The notes: generated by a model not told the origin, from the sequence alone. Counted from the first letter of the stretch, positions 35,830 to 45,798 are shown. The stretch: DNA of 64,000 nt from Enterocloster aldenensis (GCF_003434055.1 NZ_QVEX01000001.1:931824-995823); one strand, 5' to 3'. Made by a program: numbers and translations.

Positions 35830-36474
35830 CTATCCCTTTTTAGGGCCGTTCCTTTTCGGATGCCTGGGTTTAGTGTTTTTTCCATCCGGTACGCCGGGGC
35901 GTCTCTTCTTAATGTTCTTCTTCACCGAATATCCGAAGCTGCCCAGCTTTTTCCCCAGTTCAAAATACTCGCCGTGGGAATAGCATACAAGGCCGGAGGC
36001 GTTCAGGTTGAACCTGCCCCTGTCATCCATGTACTGGTTGTCAATGGTCACGCCCACCACCTCTGCAATGAACATATCGTGGCTTCCCAGTTCCTTTACT
36101 TCCTTCACCTTGCACTCAATATTAACCGGGCTTTCCTCAATCCCCGGCGCTTTCACATAACGGGATTCCTGGACCGTAAGCCGCGTCTCAGCAAACTTAT
36201 CCACATCACGGCCCGACTTGACGCCGCAGTAATCCGTTGCCCGCACCAGCCTTTTATTCACCAGGTTTATGACAAACTCCCCTGTATCCCTGATGATATC
36301 ATGGGAATGTCTCTCTTTTCTCACGGAAATGGACACCTGCGCCGGATCGGAACAAATGGTGCCCGCCCATGCCACCGTGATGATATTGGGCGTCTCCCCG
36401 GGACGTGCGCAGCTGACCATGACCGCGGGCACGGGATACAGCATATTGCCCGGCTTCCAGTATTCTTTTGACAT
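35830..36474 (-). CDS. Flavin reductase family protein
   Basis: 214 residues. PVPAVMVSCARPGETPNIITVAWAGTICSDPAQVSISVRKERHSHD in outline is the FMN-binding split-barrel start, and SPVNIECKV and LYSHGEYF-type regions follow. These proteins bind FMN and reduce free flavin or store electrons. The C-terminus is unusually basic (KKRRPGVPDGKNTKPRHPKR), perhaps for nucleic-acid or membrane contact. Ten bases from the pyrophosphatase stop, so likely one transcript. Confidence 0.85.
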   Translation of the reverse strand: MSKEYWKPGNMLYPVPAVMVSCARPGETPNIITVAWAGTICSDPAQVSISVRKERHSHDIIRDTGEFVINLVNKRLVRATDYCGVKSGRDVDKFAETRLTVQESRYVKAPGIEESPVNIECKVKEVKELGSHDMFIAEVVGVTIDNQYMDDRGRFNLNASGLVCYSHGEYFELGKKLGSFGYSVKKNIKKRRPGVPDGKNTKPRHPKRNGPKKG

Positions 36475-36483
36475 ATTTTCCCC

Positions 36484-38154
36484 CTAATCCTGTTCCGCCA
36501 GCATCAGCTCCGGAATCAACTGTTTTTTACGTGATACCACCCCCGGCAGGCTCAGGACCGGCTCTTCCTGGTCCTTTGCTTCCTCCGGATCCAGATGGAA
36601 CGCCTTGGCCGCCAGCTGGACCGCTCCCTGTCCCTGGCATATGAGGTCCGTGGACTCGGTCAGTATATTGGTCAGCATGAAGAAGGTCATGTCCAGGCCG
36701 CTTCCCTCATGGGCCTTTTCCATGAAGGCAGTCATCCTGCCCCTCAGGTGCTGCAGCTCCTCGCCGTTCAGGGATGTGATCTGCCCCACGCCGATCAGCA
36801 CCTTGCCGGCTGTAAAGCGCTTGAAATCCTGATAGAAGATTTCCTCATCCGACTTGTCCTTCAGGTCGCTGCCTGCCCCGAACATCTCCATTGCGTATTT
36901 CTCAATGTCCAGTCCCGCCATCTTGGCCAGGGCCCTGGCCGCCGTCTCATCCACGGACGTGCAGGTGGGCGAGCGGAACAGCAGGGTATCGGACACAATG
37001 GCGCTGCACAGCAGTCCGGCAATGGTCTTATCAATCTTAACCCCGGCCTCCTGGTACATCTGATAAATAATCGTGGCCGTGCAGCCCAGGGGCTGGTTGC
37101 GGAAAAATACAGGCGACATGGTCTGGACCGTGCCCAGCCTGTGGTGGTCAATGATTTCCTGGATTTCCGCGCTCTCAATGCCTGCCACTGCCTGGTTCTT
37201 CTCATTGTGGTCCACCAGGATCACCTGTTTGCCCCTTGCGCCCAGCAGGTTCCGGCGTGAAATCATTCCCAGGTATCTTCCCTCCTTGTCAAGGATCGGG
37301 AAGTCCCTGTGCCTCTTGCTGGCCATGACCTCACGGATTTCATCCGTATAGTCATCGCTGTTAAATGTAATCAGGTGCTCCCTTGTCATGAAGTAGCTGA
37401 TGGGCATGCTCTGGTTAATCAGACGGGCAGCCGTATACGTGTCATAGGTTGTGGCTATCACGGTGCAGCCCCTGTCCTGGGCAATCTTCTTGATGGTCAT
37501 GGACACCCCTGCCCCTTCGCACACAATGATGCAGGCAGCCCCCATCTCGATGGCGCACAGCTGTGACTCATACCGGTTGCCCAGGATGACCAGGTCGTGG
37601 GGTTCAATGTAAAACTCCATCAGGTCCGGATTGGCCGCTGCAATCAGGACCTTTCCCTTGTCAAAGTAAACATCCGCATCCCCTACCAGCAGGTCTGCCT
37701 CCAGGGTCTCGATGATATTGGAATACTGTGTATTGGCCTTGGACAAAATGCTGCTGTCATAGATATTCATGTATGTCTTTGTAATATCGCCCACCGTTAT
37801 CAGGCCTTCCAGGGTCCCATCCGGCCTTACGGATGGAATGGTCACAACATTATTCTCCTGCATGATCTTCCATGCCTTTTTCAGGGAAATATTGTCCGCC
37901 ACACCTTTGGTCTTGCGGATCTCGATATCCTTAACCTGGGTCCTCACATCCTCCACCAGCTTCGGCTCCTCAAGCCCAAAGTAGTTAAGCACGAACTGTG
38001 TCTCCCCGTTTACATGCCCGGCCCTTGCCGGGACATACTCATCCCCTGTCAGGGCGCGCTTCAGATTGGCATAACAGATAGCCGAGCAGATGGAGTCCGT
38101 ATCCGGATTCCTGTGCCCGATTACCATTGTCTTTCTTTTTAATTCCTGTTCCAT
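36484..38154 (-). CDS. Manganese-dependent inorganic pyrophosphatase with CBS and DRTGG domains
   Basis: 557 residues from ATG 38152-38154. Family II DHH motifs: HRNPDTDS near 12-19 and DHHRLG near 330. Between them a CBS pair (about 72-125 and 255-310) encloses a DRTGG domain. This layout is the nucleotide-regulated CBS-PPase of Clostridia, inhibited by AMP or ADP and activated by ATP or diadenosine polyphosphates. It splits pyrophosphate in the cytoplasm to drive biosynthesis. Confidence 0.92.
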   Translation of the reverse strand: MEQELKRKTMVIGHRNPDTDSICSAICYANLKRALTGDEYVPARAGHVNGETQFVLNYFGLEEPKLVEDVRTQVKDIEIRKTKGVADNISLKKAWKIMQENNVVTIPSVRPDGTLEGLITVGDITKTYMNIYDSSILSKANTQYSNIIETLEADLLVGDADVYFDKGKVLIAAANPDLMEFYIEPHDLVILGNRYESQLCAIEMGAACIIVCEGAGVSMTIKKIAQDRGCTVIATTYDTYTAARLINQSMPISYFMTREHLITFNSDDYTDEIREVMASKRHRDFPILDKEGRYLGMISRRNLLGARGKQVILVDHNEKNQAVAGIESAEIQEIIDHHRLGTVQTMSPVFFRNQPLGCTATIIYQMYQEAGVKIDKTIAGLLCSAIVSDTLLFRSPTCTSVDETAARALAKMAGLDIEKYAMEMFGAGSDLKDKSDEEIFYQDFKRFTAGKVLIGVGQITSLNGEELQHLRGRMTAFMEKAHEGSGLDMTFFMLTNILTESTDLICQGQGAVQLAAKAFHLDPEEAKDQEEPVLSLPGVVSRKKQLIPELMLAEQD

Positions 38155-38669
38155 TCTCTCTCCCTCAATTCTCTGCAGCCCCGGCTGCCCGTGGTATGGC
38201 CAAAGGCAGTCCATGGCAATCTATGGTGATTTGTAATCTTTCATAATCTGTTTACATTGGATTCACATTTCGTTCATATTTATTTTTTATACTAATTTCA
38301 TAAGAACTTGATATGTTCAAACAGGTTTAATGGTAAAATTGCACATAGATTTTTCATAATTGCCCCGGTTGTTGTTTGACCGGGGTCTCCTCATGTCATG
38401 GGTTGCCATACGGCATGGCTTCCCCTCATGTTCACGATTCTTCCCGCCATTTCAGTATATCAAACCAGATTTCTTTTTTCAACCAGAATATGGGCCGGGC
38501 GCCTCCATGGCATGTCCAAAACACATCCATTCCACGCTTCACGGATATCCCCTATACAAAAGCAGAGGGAGTGCAGCATCTGCCGCACTCCCTCTGCCCA
38601 TGGATTCCATTTTCCTGCAGCCGCCTGCTTAGAGCGTGTCTGAAAATCCATTCCCGCCAGCCGCACGCC
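38155..38669. other. Gene-free stretch with terminator and a half palindromic repeat
   Basis: 515 bp with no supported gene. It contains a long T/A region with likely pyrophosphatase promoter (38230-38350), a strong hairpin GCAGAGGGAGTGC/GCACTCCCTCTGC (38563-38598, terminator for the gene at 38670), and at 38631-38668 a half copy of the MITE-like repeat (AGAGCGTGTCTGAAAATCC...). Confidence 0.65.
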
Positions 38670-40235
38670 CTAAAGCTTATACTCCGCATCACACTCAAAC
38701 TCCGGAAGCGCCGCGCCGGCGGACACCTTGCCGCCCTTTGCGCCGCTGCTGTCCGTGTGGTACAAGATCCCGCCGTCCAGCCGGTACTTATAAGTCCCGT
38801 CCACCTTGTAGGCCTTCTCATTGGTCTGTATCTTGCCCGCGGTATTCACCAGATACACCTTGCCGTCCACCTTAAAGGCCTGGTAGCCCGTGCCTTCCCC
38901 TGCCGCCACAAGAAGCCCGTCATAGTAAAGGAATCCGTCCTTTTCCCCGCTGAGCCCGGCTCCCTTGCCTGAACCGGATGCATTGAAATAAAACGTATGC
39001 TTTTCCCCGGAACCGTCTGCAATCCCGTCAATCCTGCCGGTGCGCATCTTACCGTCAGAATCCCTGTCCCCAAAATATCCGGTCAGGACCGTGTCCGGGG
39101 CCGTTACCCTCACAAGCCCGTTCTGCCTGCATCCATACTGGTCAAAGAAATATGCCTCTCCATTAATCTTAGTAATGGCCCCGTTCATGGTCCTTGCCGT
39201 GGTCTTAAGATATGCCGGGACACCGTCTTTCTCAAAGTAATACCACTCTTTATCCCCTTCCTGGGGCCCTTTGTAGGAATCCAGCCGGTTCAGCACGCCC
39301 TTATCCACGGAATCCCCCGGATGCCGGGACAGTTCCATCCACTGCCCCTTTACCAGATATCCGTCATCCGGTCCGCCCAGGTACACGAAACGGCTGATTC
39401 CCACCGCGTCCCCGGACTGCGGGGATGTCTTGACTGCGTGCCAGCCCGTAAGCATGACGCCATTTTCATCAAAGTAATATTTCTTCCCATCAATGGATGC
39501 ATCCTTAAAGTCCTTGGAATCCGCCCGTTTAGCCCTGCCGTTGGACTGGAAATAAAACCACCGGGCCTCCTCACCCGCGCTGGCATATTCCTTGGATACC
39601 GAACCTTCCTGGGGCAGCTTATCCTCATCAAACCCCAGGCACATCCATCCCCTGGCCATGGCGCCGTCCTCACCCAGGTAATAAATGTTGTTGCCCTCAT
39701 AATACCAGCCCGTACGCATCCTTGCATCACTGTCAAAACAGTATCTGCCGTCCCCTATATTCTTCCAGCCGTCTTCCTCGGCCTTGCCGTCCTTGCCAAG
39801 GTAATACCAGCCTTCTTCCTTAAGGCCGTCCTTGCCGTCGGCATGGATCCAGTCATTCCTGACCATGGCGCCGCTGCCATCCACGTAATAGGTGTTGGCA
39901 ATCCAGGTGCTCTTCTCTATCTGCCCTTCGCTTCCCAGATAATAGGACTTTCCGTCCCTGGTCTTCCAGTCATTGACAACATAATTGCCCTTGCTGTCCT
40001 TATATCTCCAGCTTCCGTCTTCTTTTACCCAGCCGCCCGCGGACTTCTTCACGCCTGCTGCAACCGTTCCGTCCCCAGGCCCCTTTTCCTTTGGCACATC
40101 TTTCTTAACCCCTTCGGTAATGGTGTCATATGCCGGGCCCTTATCTGTGTCTTCCTCTCCCATGGCTGTCCCGGCTGCCGCTGCCGCCATCCACAGCCCT
40201 GCCGTCACTGCCCATATCACTCTTTTTGCGGTCAT
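38670..40235 (-). CDS. Secreted cell-wall-binding repeat protein
   Basis: 521 residues from ATG 40233-40235 behind AAGGAGG. Signal peptide (VIWAVTAGLWMAAAAAGTAMG), then about a dozen imperfect 20-residue aromatic repeats (GWYYEGNNIYYLGEDGAMARGW-like) of the choline/glucan-binding type. No catalytic domain is seen. It probably attaches to teichoic acid or glucan on the surface; adhesin or wall-associated role inferred. Confidence 0.85.
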   Translation of the reverse strand: MTAKRVIWAVTAGLWMAAAAAGTAMGEEDTDKGPAYDTITEGVKKDVPKEKGPGDGTVAAGVKKSAGGWVKEDGSWRYKDSKGNYVVNDWKTRDGKSYYLGSEGQIEKSTWIANTYYVDGSGAMVRNDWIHADGKDGLKEEGWYYLGKDGKAEEDGWKNIGDGRYCFDSDARMRTGWYYEGNNIYYLGEDGAMARGWMCLGFDEDKLPQEGSVSKEYASAGEEARWFYFQSNGRAKRADSKDFKDASIDGKKYYFDENGVMLTGWHAVKTSPQSGDAVGISRFVYLGGPDDGYLVKGQWMELSRHPGDSVDKGVLNRLDSYKGPQEGDKEWYYFEKDGVPAYLKTTARTMNGAITKINGEAYFFDQYGCRQNGLVRVTAPDTVLTGYFGDRDSDGKMRTGRIDGIADGSGEKHTFYFNASGSGKGAGLSGEKDGFLYYDGLLVAAGEGTGYQAFKVDGKVYLVNTAGKIQTNEKAYKVDGTYKYRLDGGILYHTDSSGAKGGKVSAGAALPEFECDAEYKL

Positions 40236-40328
40236 ACAATCCACCTCCTTATAGATTTCATTTTACCAGAAACCGGAACAAAATAACAGGAATACAAAGG
40301 GGAAAATTACATAAGAATTCATTAATTT

Positions 40329-41534
40329 TCATGGGCGCCCCGGCTCTGCCCCATGCGTTTCACAGGTAAGCCATCTTTGGTAGGTCAGGTCAATGAGGAA
40401 CGCCCCCAAGGGCGCCGTAATCAGGATTGAAAGCACTGCCACTGTCAGCACGATATTCCCGCAGGCCAGCCCCATGGACAGGGGAACGCCTCCAATGGCG
40501 GCCTGGACCGTTGCCTTGGGCATATACGCTACCATGCAGAACAGCCGTTCCTTAAGACTGAGGCGGGTCCTTACGAGACAGCACATGACACCCGCCATCC
40601 GGAATACCAGGACGCCCAGTATAAGCAGGATGACGGCCGCGCCGGCCGACACCGCATAACTTACGTCCACGGTTGCGCCCACCAGGACGAACAGAAGGAT
40701 TTCCGCGCCCACCCACAGCTTGTTAAACTTCACGGAAAGCCGCATGGCCACAGGCCCCCGCCGCTTTTGAAGGCTGATACCCATGCACATGACGGAGATC
40801 AGGGATGAAAATGTAAATGCTCCTTTCAGGGAATCCTCAAGGGTCACCAGGATAAATGAGATGCATAACAGGATGATGACCTTCACCGTGTCCCGGATAT
40901 GGACCTGTTTAAAATACAGGGCCAGAAGCACGCCGGCCCCGCACCCAATCAGGATACCGGCCAGGATGGAACCTGGTATCTGCACAAAACTGACCGGCGA
41001 GACCCTTCCCCCCTGCGCCAGCCCTGTAAATGCTGAAAACAGTACAATCACAAACACATCATCCACCGATGCCCCTGCCAAAATCAGCTGGGGGATGCTG
41101 TTGTCCGTGCCATACCCCTCCTCCATGAGTCTTATCATCTTCGGCACAATAACGGCAGGCGAAACAGCCGCAACCACGGAGCCCATGATTGCAGCCTCCA
41201 GGACCGTGATCCCAAGGAGCCTTGGCGCCAGGACCAGCATGCCCAGGATTTCAAAACAGGCCGGCACAAAACACATAAGGACAGCCGGCCGCCCTACCCG
41301 TTTCAGGTCGTCCACATCCAGCGACAGCCCTGCCCGCATCAGTATGATAATCAGGGCAATCTTACGAAGCTCCGCTGAAATCCCCAATATGGAGCCGTCA
41401 ATCAGATCAAGGGCATAGGGTCCCAGCAGGATCCCGGTCAGGATCATTCCTGCAAGGCTTGGAAGGCGCAGTTTCCTTAAGACCCAGCCGGCCGCCATGC
41501 CCACCATTAACATGTACGCAATACTTAAAAGCAT
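40329..41534 (-). CDS. Cation:proton antiporter (CPA family)
   Basis: 401 residues from ATG 41532-41534 (AAGGAGG upstream). About 12 helices; AGMILTGILLGPYALDL, ISAELRKIALIIILMRAGLSLD, and ASVDDVFVIVLFSAF (with the two conserved Asp) are typical of Na+/H+ exchangers. A fluoride riboswitch precedes it, which suggests induction by fluoride, perhaps to manage the accompanying proton or Na+ load. Confidence 0.88.
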   Translation of the reverse strand: MLLSIAYMLMVGMAAGWVLRKLRLPSLAGMILTGILLGPYALDLIDGSILGISAELRKIALIIILMRAGLSLDVDDLKRVGRPAVLMCFVPACFEILGMLVLAPRLLGITVLEAAIMGSVVAAVSPAVIVPKMIRLMEEGYGTDNSIPQLILAGASVDDVFVIVLFSAFTGLAQGGRVSPVSFVQIPGSILAGILIGCGAGVLLALYFKQVHIRDTVKVIILLCISFILVTLEDSLKGAFTFSSLISVMCMGISLQKRRGPVAMRLSVKFNKLWVGAEILLFVLVGATVDVSYAVSAGAAVILLILGVLVFRMAGVMCCLVRTRLSLKERLFCMVAYMPKATVQAAIGGVPLSMGLACGNIVLTVAVLSILITAPLGAFLIDLTYQRWLTCETHGAEPGRP

Positions 41535-41556
41535 TTCCTTTTCCTCCTTAAGACGC

Positions 41557-41650
41557 AAAAAAGCCGATGGTTCCTGCGTGAAATCACACAGAAGTCATCA
41601 GCTTATATAAGCGGTTTTAGTGCAGCACTAAGGGAGAACCTCATTCCCTG
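41557..41650 (-). ncRNA. Fluoride riboswitch (crcB motif) with terminator
   Basis: On the minus strand: GGGAATGAGGTTCTCCC, AACCGC, then GCTGATGACTTCTG, which are the conserved parts of the fluoride aptamer (GAUG and GCUGAUGRC pseudoknot elements). The last part can instead pair as GCTGATG...CATCGGC followed by TTTTTT, a terminator. Fluoride binding should favour read-through into the antiporter. Confidence 0.88.
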
Positions 41651-41828
41651 TAAACAATCTTTGCTTGAGCAATCTTTACTATATCTCAATATGGACCGGT
41701 TGTCAATCCATTCAGGCACCGGGGCACAAAAAAGTGCAGAAAAAGCCGGGACAGAAGCTGGCAAAAATGGGGATTAAGTGCTAGAATGGGATAAAATCCG
41801 ATTCCATACCCAAGAAAGGAGCAAAAGA

Positions 41829-42383
41829 ATGCATACATCCACCATCAACATACGCACCGCCTCTCCCAGCGATGCGCCTGCCCTACTCTCCATCTACGCC
41901 CCCTATGTTGAGAATACAGCCATAACATTTGAGTATACGGTCCCCACCCCAGAGGATTTCAGGGAACGCATTGCCCGCACATTGGACCGGTATCCCTACC
42001 TTGTGGCCCAATTAAACGGGACCGTCATGGGGTATGCCTATGCCTCCGCCTTTCATCCACGCGCTGCATATGACTGGTCGGCAGAGGTGTCCATCTACGT
42101 ATCAGAGGACGCAAGGGGAAGCGGCATCGGTACCCGGCTGTATGCCGCCCTGGAAGATATCCTGAAGCAGCAGAATATCGTCAATGTCAATGCCTGCATT
42201 GCCTTCCCCAACCCCGGCAGCATTTCTTTCCACGAAAAGCTGGGCTACCAGACAGTGGGGCATTTTACAAAATGCGGATATAAGCTTGGAAGGTGGTGGG
42301 ATATGATCTGGATGGAAAAAATGCTGGGAGACCATCCGGATATCCCCGGCAGATTGATTCCTTATCCGGATTTGGACCTCTGA
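41829..42383 (+). CDS. GNAT-family N-acetyltransferase (phosphinothricin-acetyltransferase-like)
   Basis: 184 residues from ATG 41829 behind AAAGGAG (an in-frame start at 41778 lacks a site). Acetyl-CoA loop VSEDARGSGIGTRLY near 98-112, and a late GYQTVGHF...GRWWDMIWMEK, typical of the Pat/Bar branch that acetylates phosphinothricin or amino-acid-like amines. True substrate unknown. It stands alone, divergent from the antiporter. Confidence 0.85.
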   Translation: MHTSTINIRTASPSDAPALLSIYAPYVENTAITFEYTVPTPEDFRERIARTLDRYPYLVAQLNGTVMGYAYASAFHPRAAYDWSAEVSIYVSEDARGSGIGTRLYAALEDILKQQNIVNVNACIAFPNPGSISFHEKLGYQTVGHFTKCGYKLGRWWDMIWMEKMLGDHPDIPGRLIPYPDLDL

Positions 42384-42448
42384 CCCTTACCCGATTGGCA
42401 GGGCATGTGGGGCAGGAATCACGGACCGGTCCTGGCCTGGCTGGCGCC

Positions 42449-42560
42449 GCAGACCGGCCTATTCCTGGCCGCCATCACAGACCGGCCCAGTCCCGGCCGG
42501 AATTGCAGACCGGCCTATTCCTGACCGACATCACAGACTTGCCCATTCCCGGCCGGCATC
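42449..42560 (+). repeat. 28-bp minisatellite between the acetyltransferase and malQ
   Basis: Four units of 28 bp starting CAGACCGGCC or CAGACTTGCC (42450, 42478, 42506, 42534), imperfectly matching, ending at the malQ stop. GC-rich, no coding role seen. Confidence 0.75.
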
Positions 42561-44200
42561 CTAACAGCCCAGTCTGCCATATATCTTAGCCATACGCCTG
42601 CATTTTCCAATCAATGTCTCATCCAAATCCCCGGAGCACATCCTCCATCTCCAGTTCTTCCCCAGTGTTGACGGCTCATTCATCCGGGACTCCGTGCCCA
42701 TGCCCAGGTAATCCTGTACCGGAATCACAGCCAGCCGGGCCGTACTTGCAAGCGCCAGCCGGATGAACTCCCAGTGCATCTCCTCCTTGGGCGTATAACG
42801 GCTGCCTATGTACTCCCTTGCAAATGCCTTATCCCTTTCATTCATGGATGCAAACCACCCGGCCAGGGTATCATTGTCATGGGTTCCGGTATAAACCACA
42901 CAGTTCCTGCCGTATTTATGGGGAAGGTAAGCACTGTCCTCTGTATCGTCAAAGGCAAACTCCAGCACTTTCATGCCAGGAAAACCGGTGTCACTGACCA
43001 GCTTAAGGACAGTAGGGGTAAGGAATCCCAAATCCTCTGCAATGATAGGCAGGTCCTTACTGCCAAACCGTTCCTGCATTGCCTCAAATATCCCGATTCC
43101 CGGCCCCTGTTCCCAGTGTCCGTATTCCGCAGTCTTATCCCCATAGGGAATGGCATAATATTCATCAAATCCACGGAAATGATCCACCCGCACCACGTCG
43201 TAAAGATGAAAACAGTATGTCATGCGGTCCATCCACCATCGGTATCCGGTATCCTTGTGGTACTTCCAATCATAAAGGGGGTTCCCCCAAAGCTGTCCCG
43301 TGGCCGAGAAACCGTCCGGCGGGCATCCGGCCACTGCCACCGGCATGTTATCCGCATCAAACTGGAACAGTTCCGGATGCGACCAGCTGTCCGCGCCGTC
43401 AAACGCAACATAAATCGGGATATCCCCTATAATCCGGATTCCCAAGTCATTGGCATACCGCTTCAGGCTGCTCCACTGCTCCTCAAACTTAATCTGCAGG
43501 AATTCGTAAAAGCCAATCTCATCTGACAGCCTTTCACGATAGGCCGCCACTGCCTCCGGTTTCCTGAGACGTATATCCTCGTCCCACAGATTCCAGCTCT
43601 TGGAATCAAAAAAGTCCTTAACCGCCATGTAGAAACAGTATTCCCTGGTTTCATCCCCCAGGGTCCTGGCTGCAAGTCCATGGACCGCGTCCCCGTCCCC
43701 GGCTGCATCCGCAGCACTGTATTCCGGGTCCACTACCACCCTGGCCGCATCCGCAGCACCATCTTCCGGGCCCATTGCCGCCCCGGCTGCATCCGCAGCA
43801 CTGCCCTGGGTTTCCTCTGGCACCCAGTCCCTGCCTGTCAGCCTACATTTCCATCTTCCATACGCCTTTCGAAGAAGCGGGAACCGGCCGTCATACAATT
43901 TTCCATAATCAATATCCCTGTCATCATTCCCAAAATCCACTGCCTGGCATTCCTCTTCTGTCAGCAGCCCCTCCTCTGTCAGCTTTTCCAAATCAATAAA
44001 ATATGGATTCCCTGCAAAGGCTGAAAAGGACTGGTAAGGCGAATCCCCGAAACCAGTGGGGCCCAAAGGCAGGATCTGCCAGTACTGCTGTCCCGCCGCC
44101 TTTAATTTATCAATAAAATCATACGCTTCTTTTGAAAATGCCCCGATGCCGTACCTCGAAGGCAGGCTGGCAATCGGAAGCAGCATACCGCATTCCCGCA
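42561..44200 (-). CDS. malQ: 4-alpha-glucanotransferase (amylomaltase)
   Basis: 546 residues from ATG 44198-44200 (AAAGGAG upstream), compared with about 500 for the family. GH77 features: GILLPIASLPS-type start (MLLPIASLPSRYGIGAF), DSPYQSFSAFAGNPYFID, RVDHFRGF with the catalytic Asp, AEDLGFLTPTV with the Glu, and THDNDT. It transfers maltodextrin segments in glycogen and maltose breakdown. Residues about 133-167 are an Ala/Asp-rich insert built from 42-bp repeats. Works with the phosphorylase at 45799. Confidence 0.93.
43699..43802 (-). repeat. 42-bp repeats inside malQ
   Basis: GCATCCGCAGCA recurs at 43705, 43747 and 43789, exactly 42 bp apart, with matching flanks. The unit is 14 codons, so copy changes stay in frame; they encode an ADAAG-containing insert. 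Confidence 0.8.
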
Positions 44201-44328
44201 TCCTGTTTATCTCCTTTATTCCAATCCTTGCTGAATCTGATTCCACTCCCTGGAAAATGTCGCTTAATTGTATCACAGTTTTATTCCGGATACAAGCCTG
44301 CAGCAGGCCGTTATACGCAGCGGCAGCA

Positions 44329-44452
44329 GCCAGCCATGTACAGCGGCAACCTGACTACATACAGCGGCCGCCTGGCCACATACACCGGCAGCCTGGCCAC
44401 ATACACCGGCAGCCTGGCCACATACACCGGCAGCCTGGCCACATACACCGGC
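44329..44452 (-). repeat. 21-bp minisatellite between araC and malQ
   Basis: CCTGGCCACATACACCGGCA-type units repeat every 21 bp: four almost exact copies (44371, 44392, 44413, 44434) and two worn copies before them. It begins two bases after the araC-family stop and forms the 5' side of malQ. No spacers, so not CRISPR. Confidence 0.85.
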
Positions 44453-44453
44453 T

Positions 44454-45344
44454 TCAGTCCATTTCCCAATCTTTCCTATACGCGCCCGGCGTCCCATGAT
44501 ACTTTTTCCGGAACAGCCGGTTAAAATAGGAAATATTATCAAAACCGCACTGCTGTGCAACGTCCGTCACCGGCAGCAATGTGGTCCGCAGTAATCCGGC
44601 TGCCTTTTCCAGCCTGAAATCATTGAGATACTGTGTAAACGGCATCCCCATGTACCGTTTAAAGAACTTCATGAAATGGGAATTGCTGTAAAAGCACAGG
44701 GCGGCCCCATCCTCCACCGTAATACGTTCCCCATAGTGTTCCTCGATATATCCAAGCAGCAGCTTCATTTTTTCCCTGGACTTGCTGGGACGCTCCCCAT
44801 GGATTGGAAGGCTTTTTGCGGCCAGAAGGCACAGAAGCGAAAACAGTTCCCCCTTAACCCCCAGCTGGTAGCCATAGGGCTTATCCCTGCACAATGTATC
44901 CAGACGCCGGATGCATTCCGACAAAGACGCATAATCCTCCATACCCGCCTTCATATGGACCGGGCTTTTAATCCGGCCTTCGGCCAGGGGCAGGAGGAAC
45001 TCTGCCGTGCACACATCCTGGTCAGCCGCCATGAGCATGGATGGGCGGAATATGATATTCTCATATTCCATTGCCTCCCCGCCCGTCTGGCTGATTCCAT
45101 GCAGCTGTCCCGGAAATACAGCAACCGCATCCCCGGTCCCCACCTCGTAGGGAACCATGTCCACCGTGACCAGACCACGCCCCTTTTTTACGGAAATGAT
45201 TTCCATTTCCTCATGCCAATGGACCGGCACCAGCTTAAAATCAAGGGGAATGGAGCAAGGATAAATATTAAAAGGGAAATCACGTCCCGCATGTTCCTTA
45301 ATCTCATGGTAATCATAATAATGCCAATTTACGCGCCCATCCAA
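44454..45344 (-). CDS. AraC-family transcriptional regulator with cupin sensor
   Basis: 296 residues from a TTG at 45342-45344 with GGGAGG upstream. N-terminal cupin (HWHEEMEIISVKKGRGLVTVD region) and a C-terminal double helix-turn-helix (ITVEDGAALCFYSNSHFMKFFKRYMG... DVAQQCGFDNISYFNRLFRKKYHGTPG in outline). A sugar-responsive activator is the usual role; malQ and the phosphorylase gene are the neighbouring candidates. Confidence 0.88.
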   Translation of the reverse strand: MDGRVNWHYYDYHEIKEHAGRDFPFNIYPCSIPLDFKLVPVHWHEEMEIISVKKGRGLVTVDMVPYEVGTGDAVAVFPGQLHGISQTGGEAMEYENIIFRPSMLMAADQDVCTAEFLLPLAEGRIKSPVHMKAGMEDYASLSECIRRLDTLCRDKPYGYQLGVKGELFSLLCLLAAKSLPIHGERPSKSREKMKLLLGYIEEHYGERITVEDGAALCFYSNSHFMKFFKRYMGMPFTQYLNDFRLEKAAGLLRTTLLPVTDVAQQCGFDNISYFNRLFRKKYHGTPGAYRKDWEMD

Positions 45345-45452
45345 CCGGTTTCATCCTCCCTGTCCATTTAATTTGATAGTATTGTACTATATATGGGCAT
45401 AATTATGCAAGATTTTCTTTCCGCATCACACTATAATACAGACAAACGTATT

Positions 45453-45653
45453 AGAGCGTGTTTGAAAATTGCTTTCCGTCAGCTGTGCGTCCCACTTTGT
45501 GGGAGATTTGGTCACGATGAGGGAGGCGTAGCGGGCTACGTTGACCGAATTGGGACCAAATATGCCCGCGAAGGGGGGCGGGCTTTGCCCTAAGGGGTAC
45601 CTATGGTGGATTCCTTAGGGCAGATGGCGGGAATGAATTTTCAAACACGCTCT
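45453..45653. mobile_element. MITE-like palindromic repeat, copy 1 (201 bp)
   Basis: Ends are an 18-bp perfect inverted repeat AGAGCGTGTTTGAAAATT/AATTTTCAAACACGCTCT. Inside are smaller stems: CCCACTTTGTGGG, GTAGCGGGCTAC, ATTTGGTC/GACCAAAT, and CCCTAAGG/CCTTAGGG. No gene. A 160-bp relative is at 63537 and half copies at 38631 and 45733. The rest of 45345-45798 holds no other supported gene. Confidence 0.8.
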
Positions 45654-45732
45654 CGAGGTGTATCTGAACACTGCTTTTTTCCAGGTGCCCTCTGTCATCC
45701 ATATCCATAATATAGTTACGTAACCCCATGTC

Positions 45733-45773
45733 AGGGCGCGTCCGAACATTCATTCCCGCCATCTGCGCGCCCG
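45733..45773. repeat. Half copy of the palindromic repeat
   Basis: GGGCGCGTCCGAACATTCAT followed by TCCCGCCATCTGCGCGCCC resembles one arm of the repeat at 45453, diverged. It is just before glgP. Confidence 0.5.
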
Positions 45774-45798
45774 GCATTCATTGAAAGGAAGTAATCCC

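Noticed and set aside
38997..40286. 429-codon plus-strand open frame opposite the cell-wall-binding protein
   Set aside because: Antisense shadow of a repeat-rich gene with strong codon bias; no ribosome site, no recognisable domain, and the minus-strand gene has a signal peptide and clear repeats.
42293..42589. 98-codon frame made of the 28-bp repeats
   Set aside because: It exists only because 28-bp repeats keep a frame open; no start signal, overlaps the acetyltransferase end.
44329..44452. Possible CRISPR array
   Set aside because: The 21-bp units are directly tandem with no unique spacers, and no cas gene is near; it is a minisatellite.
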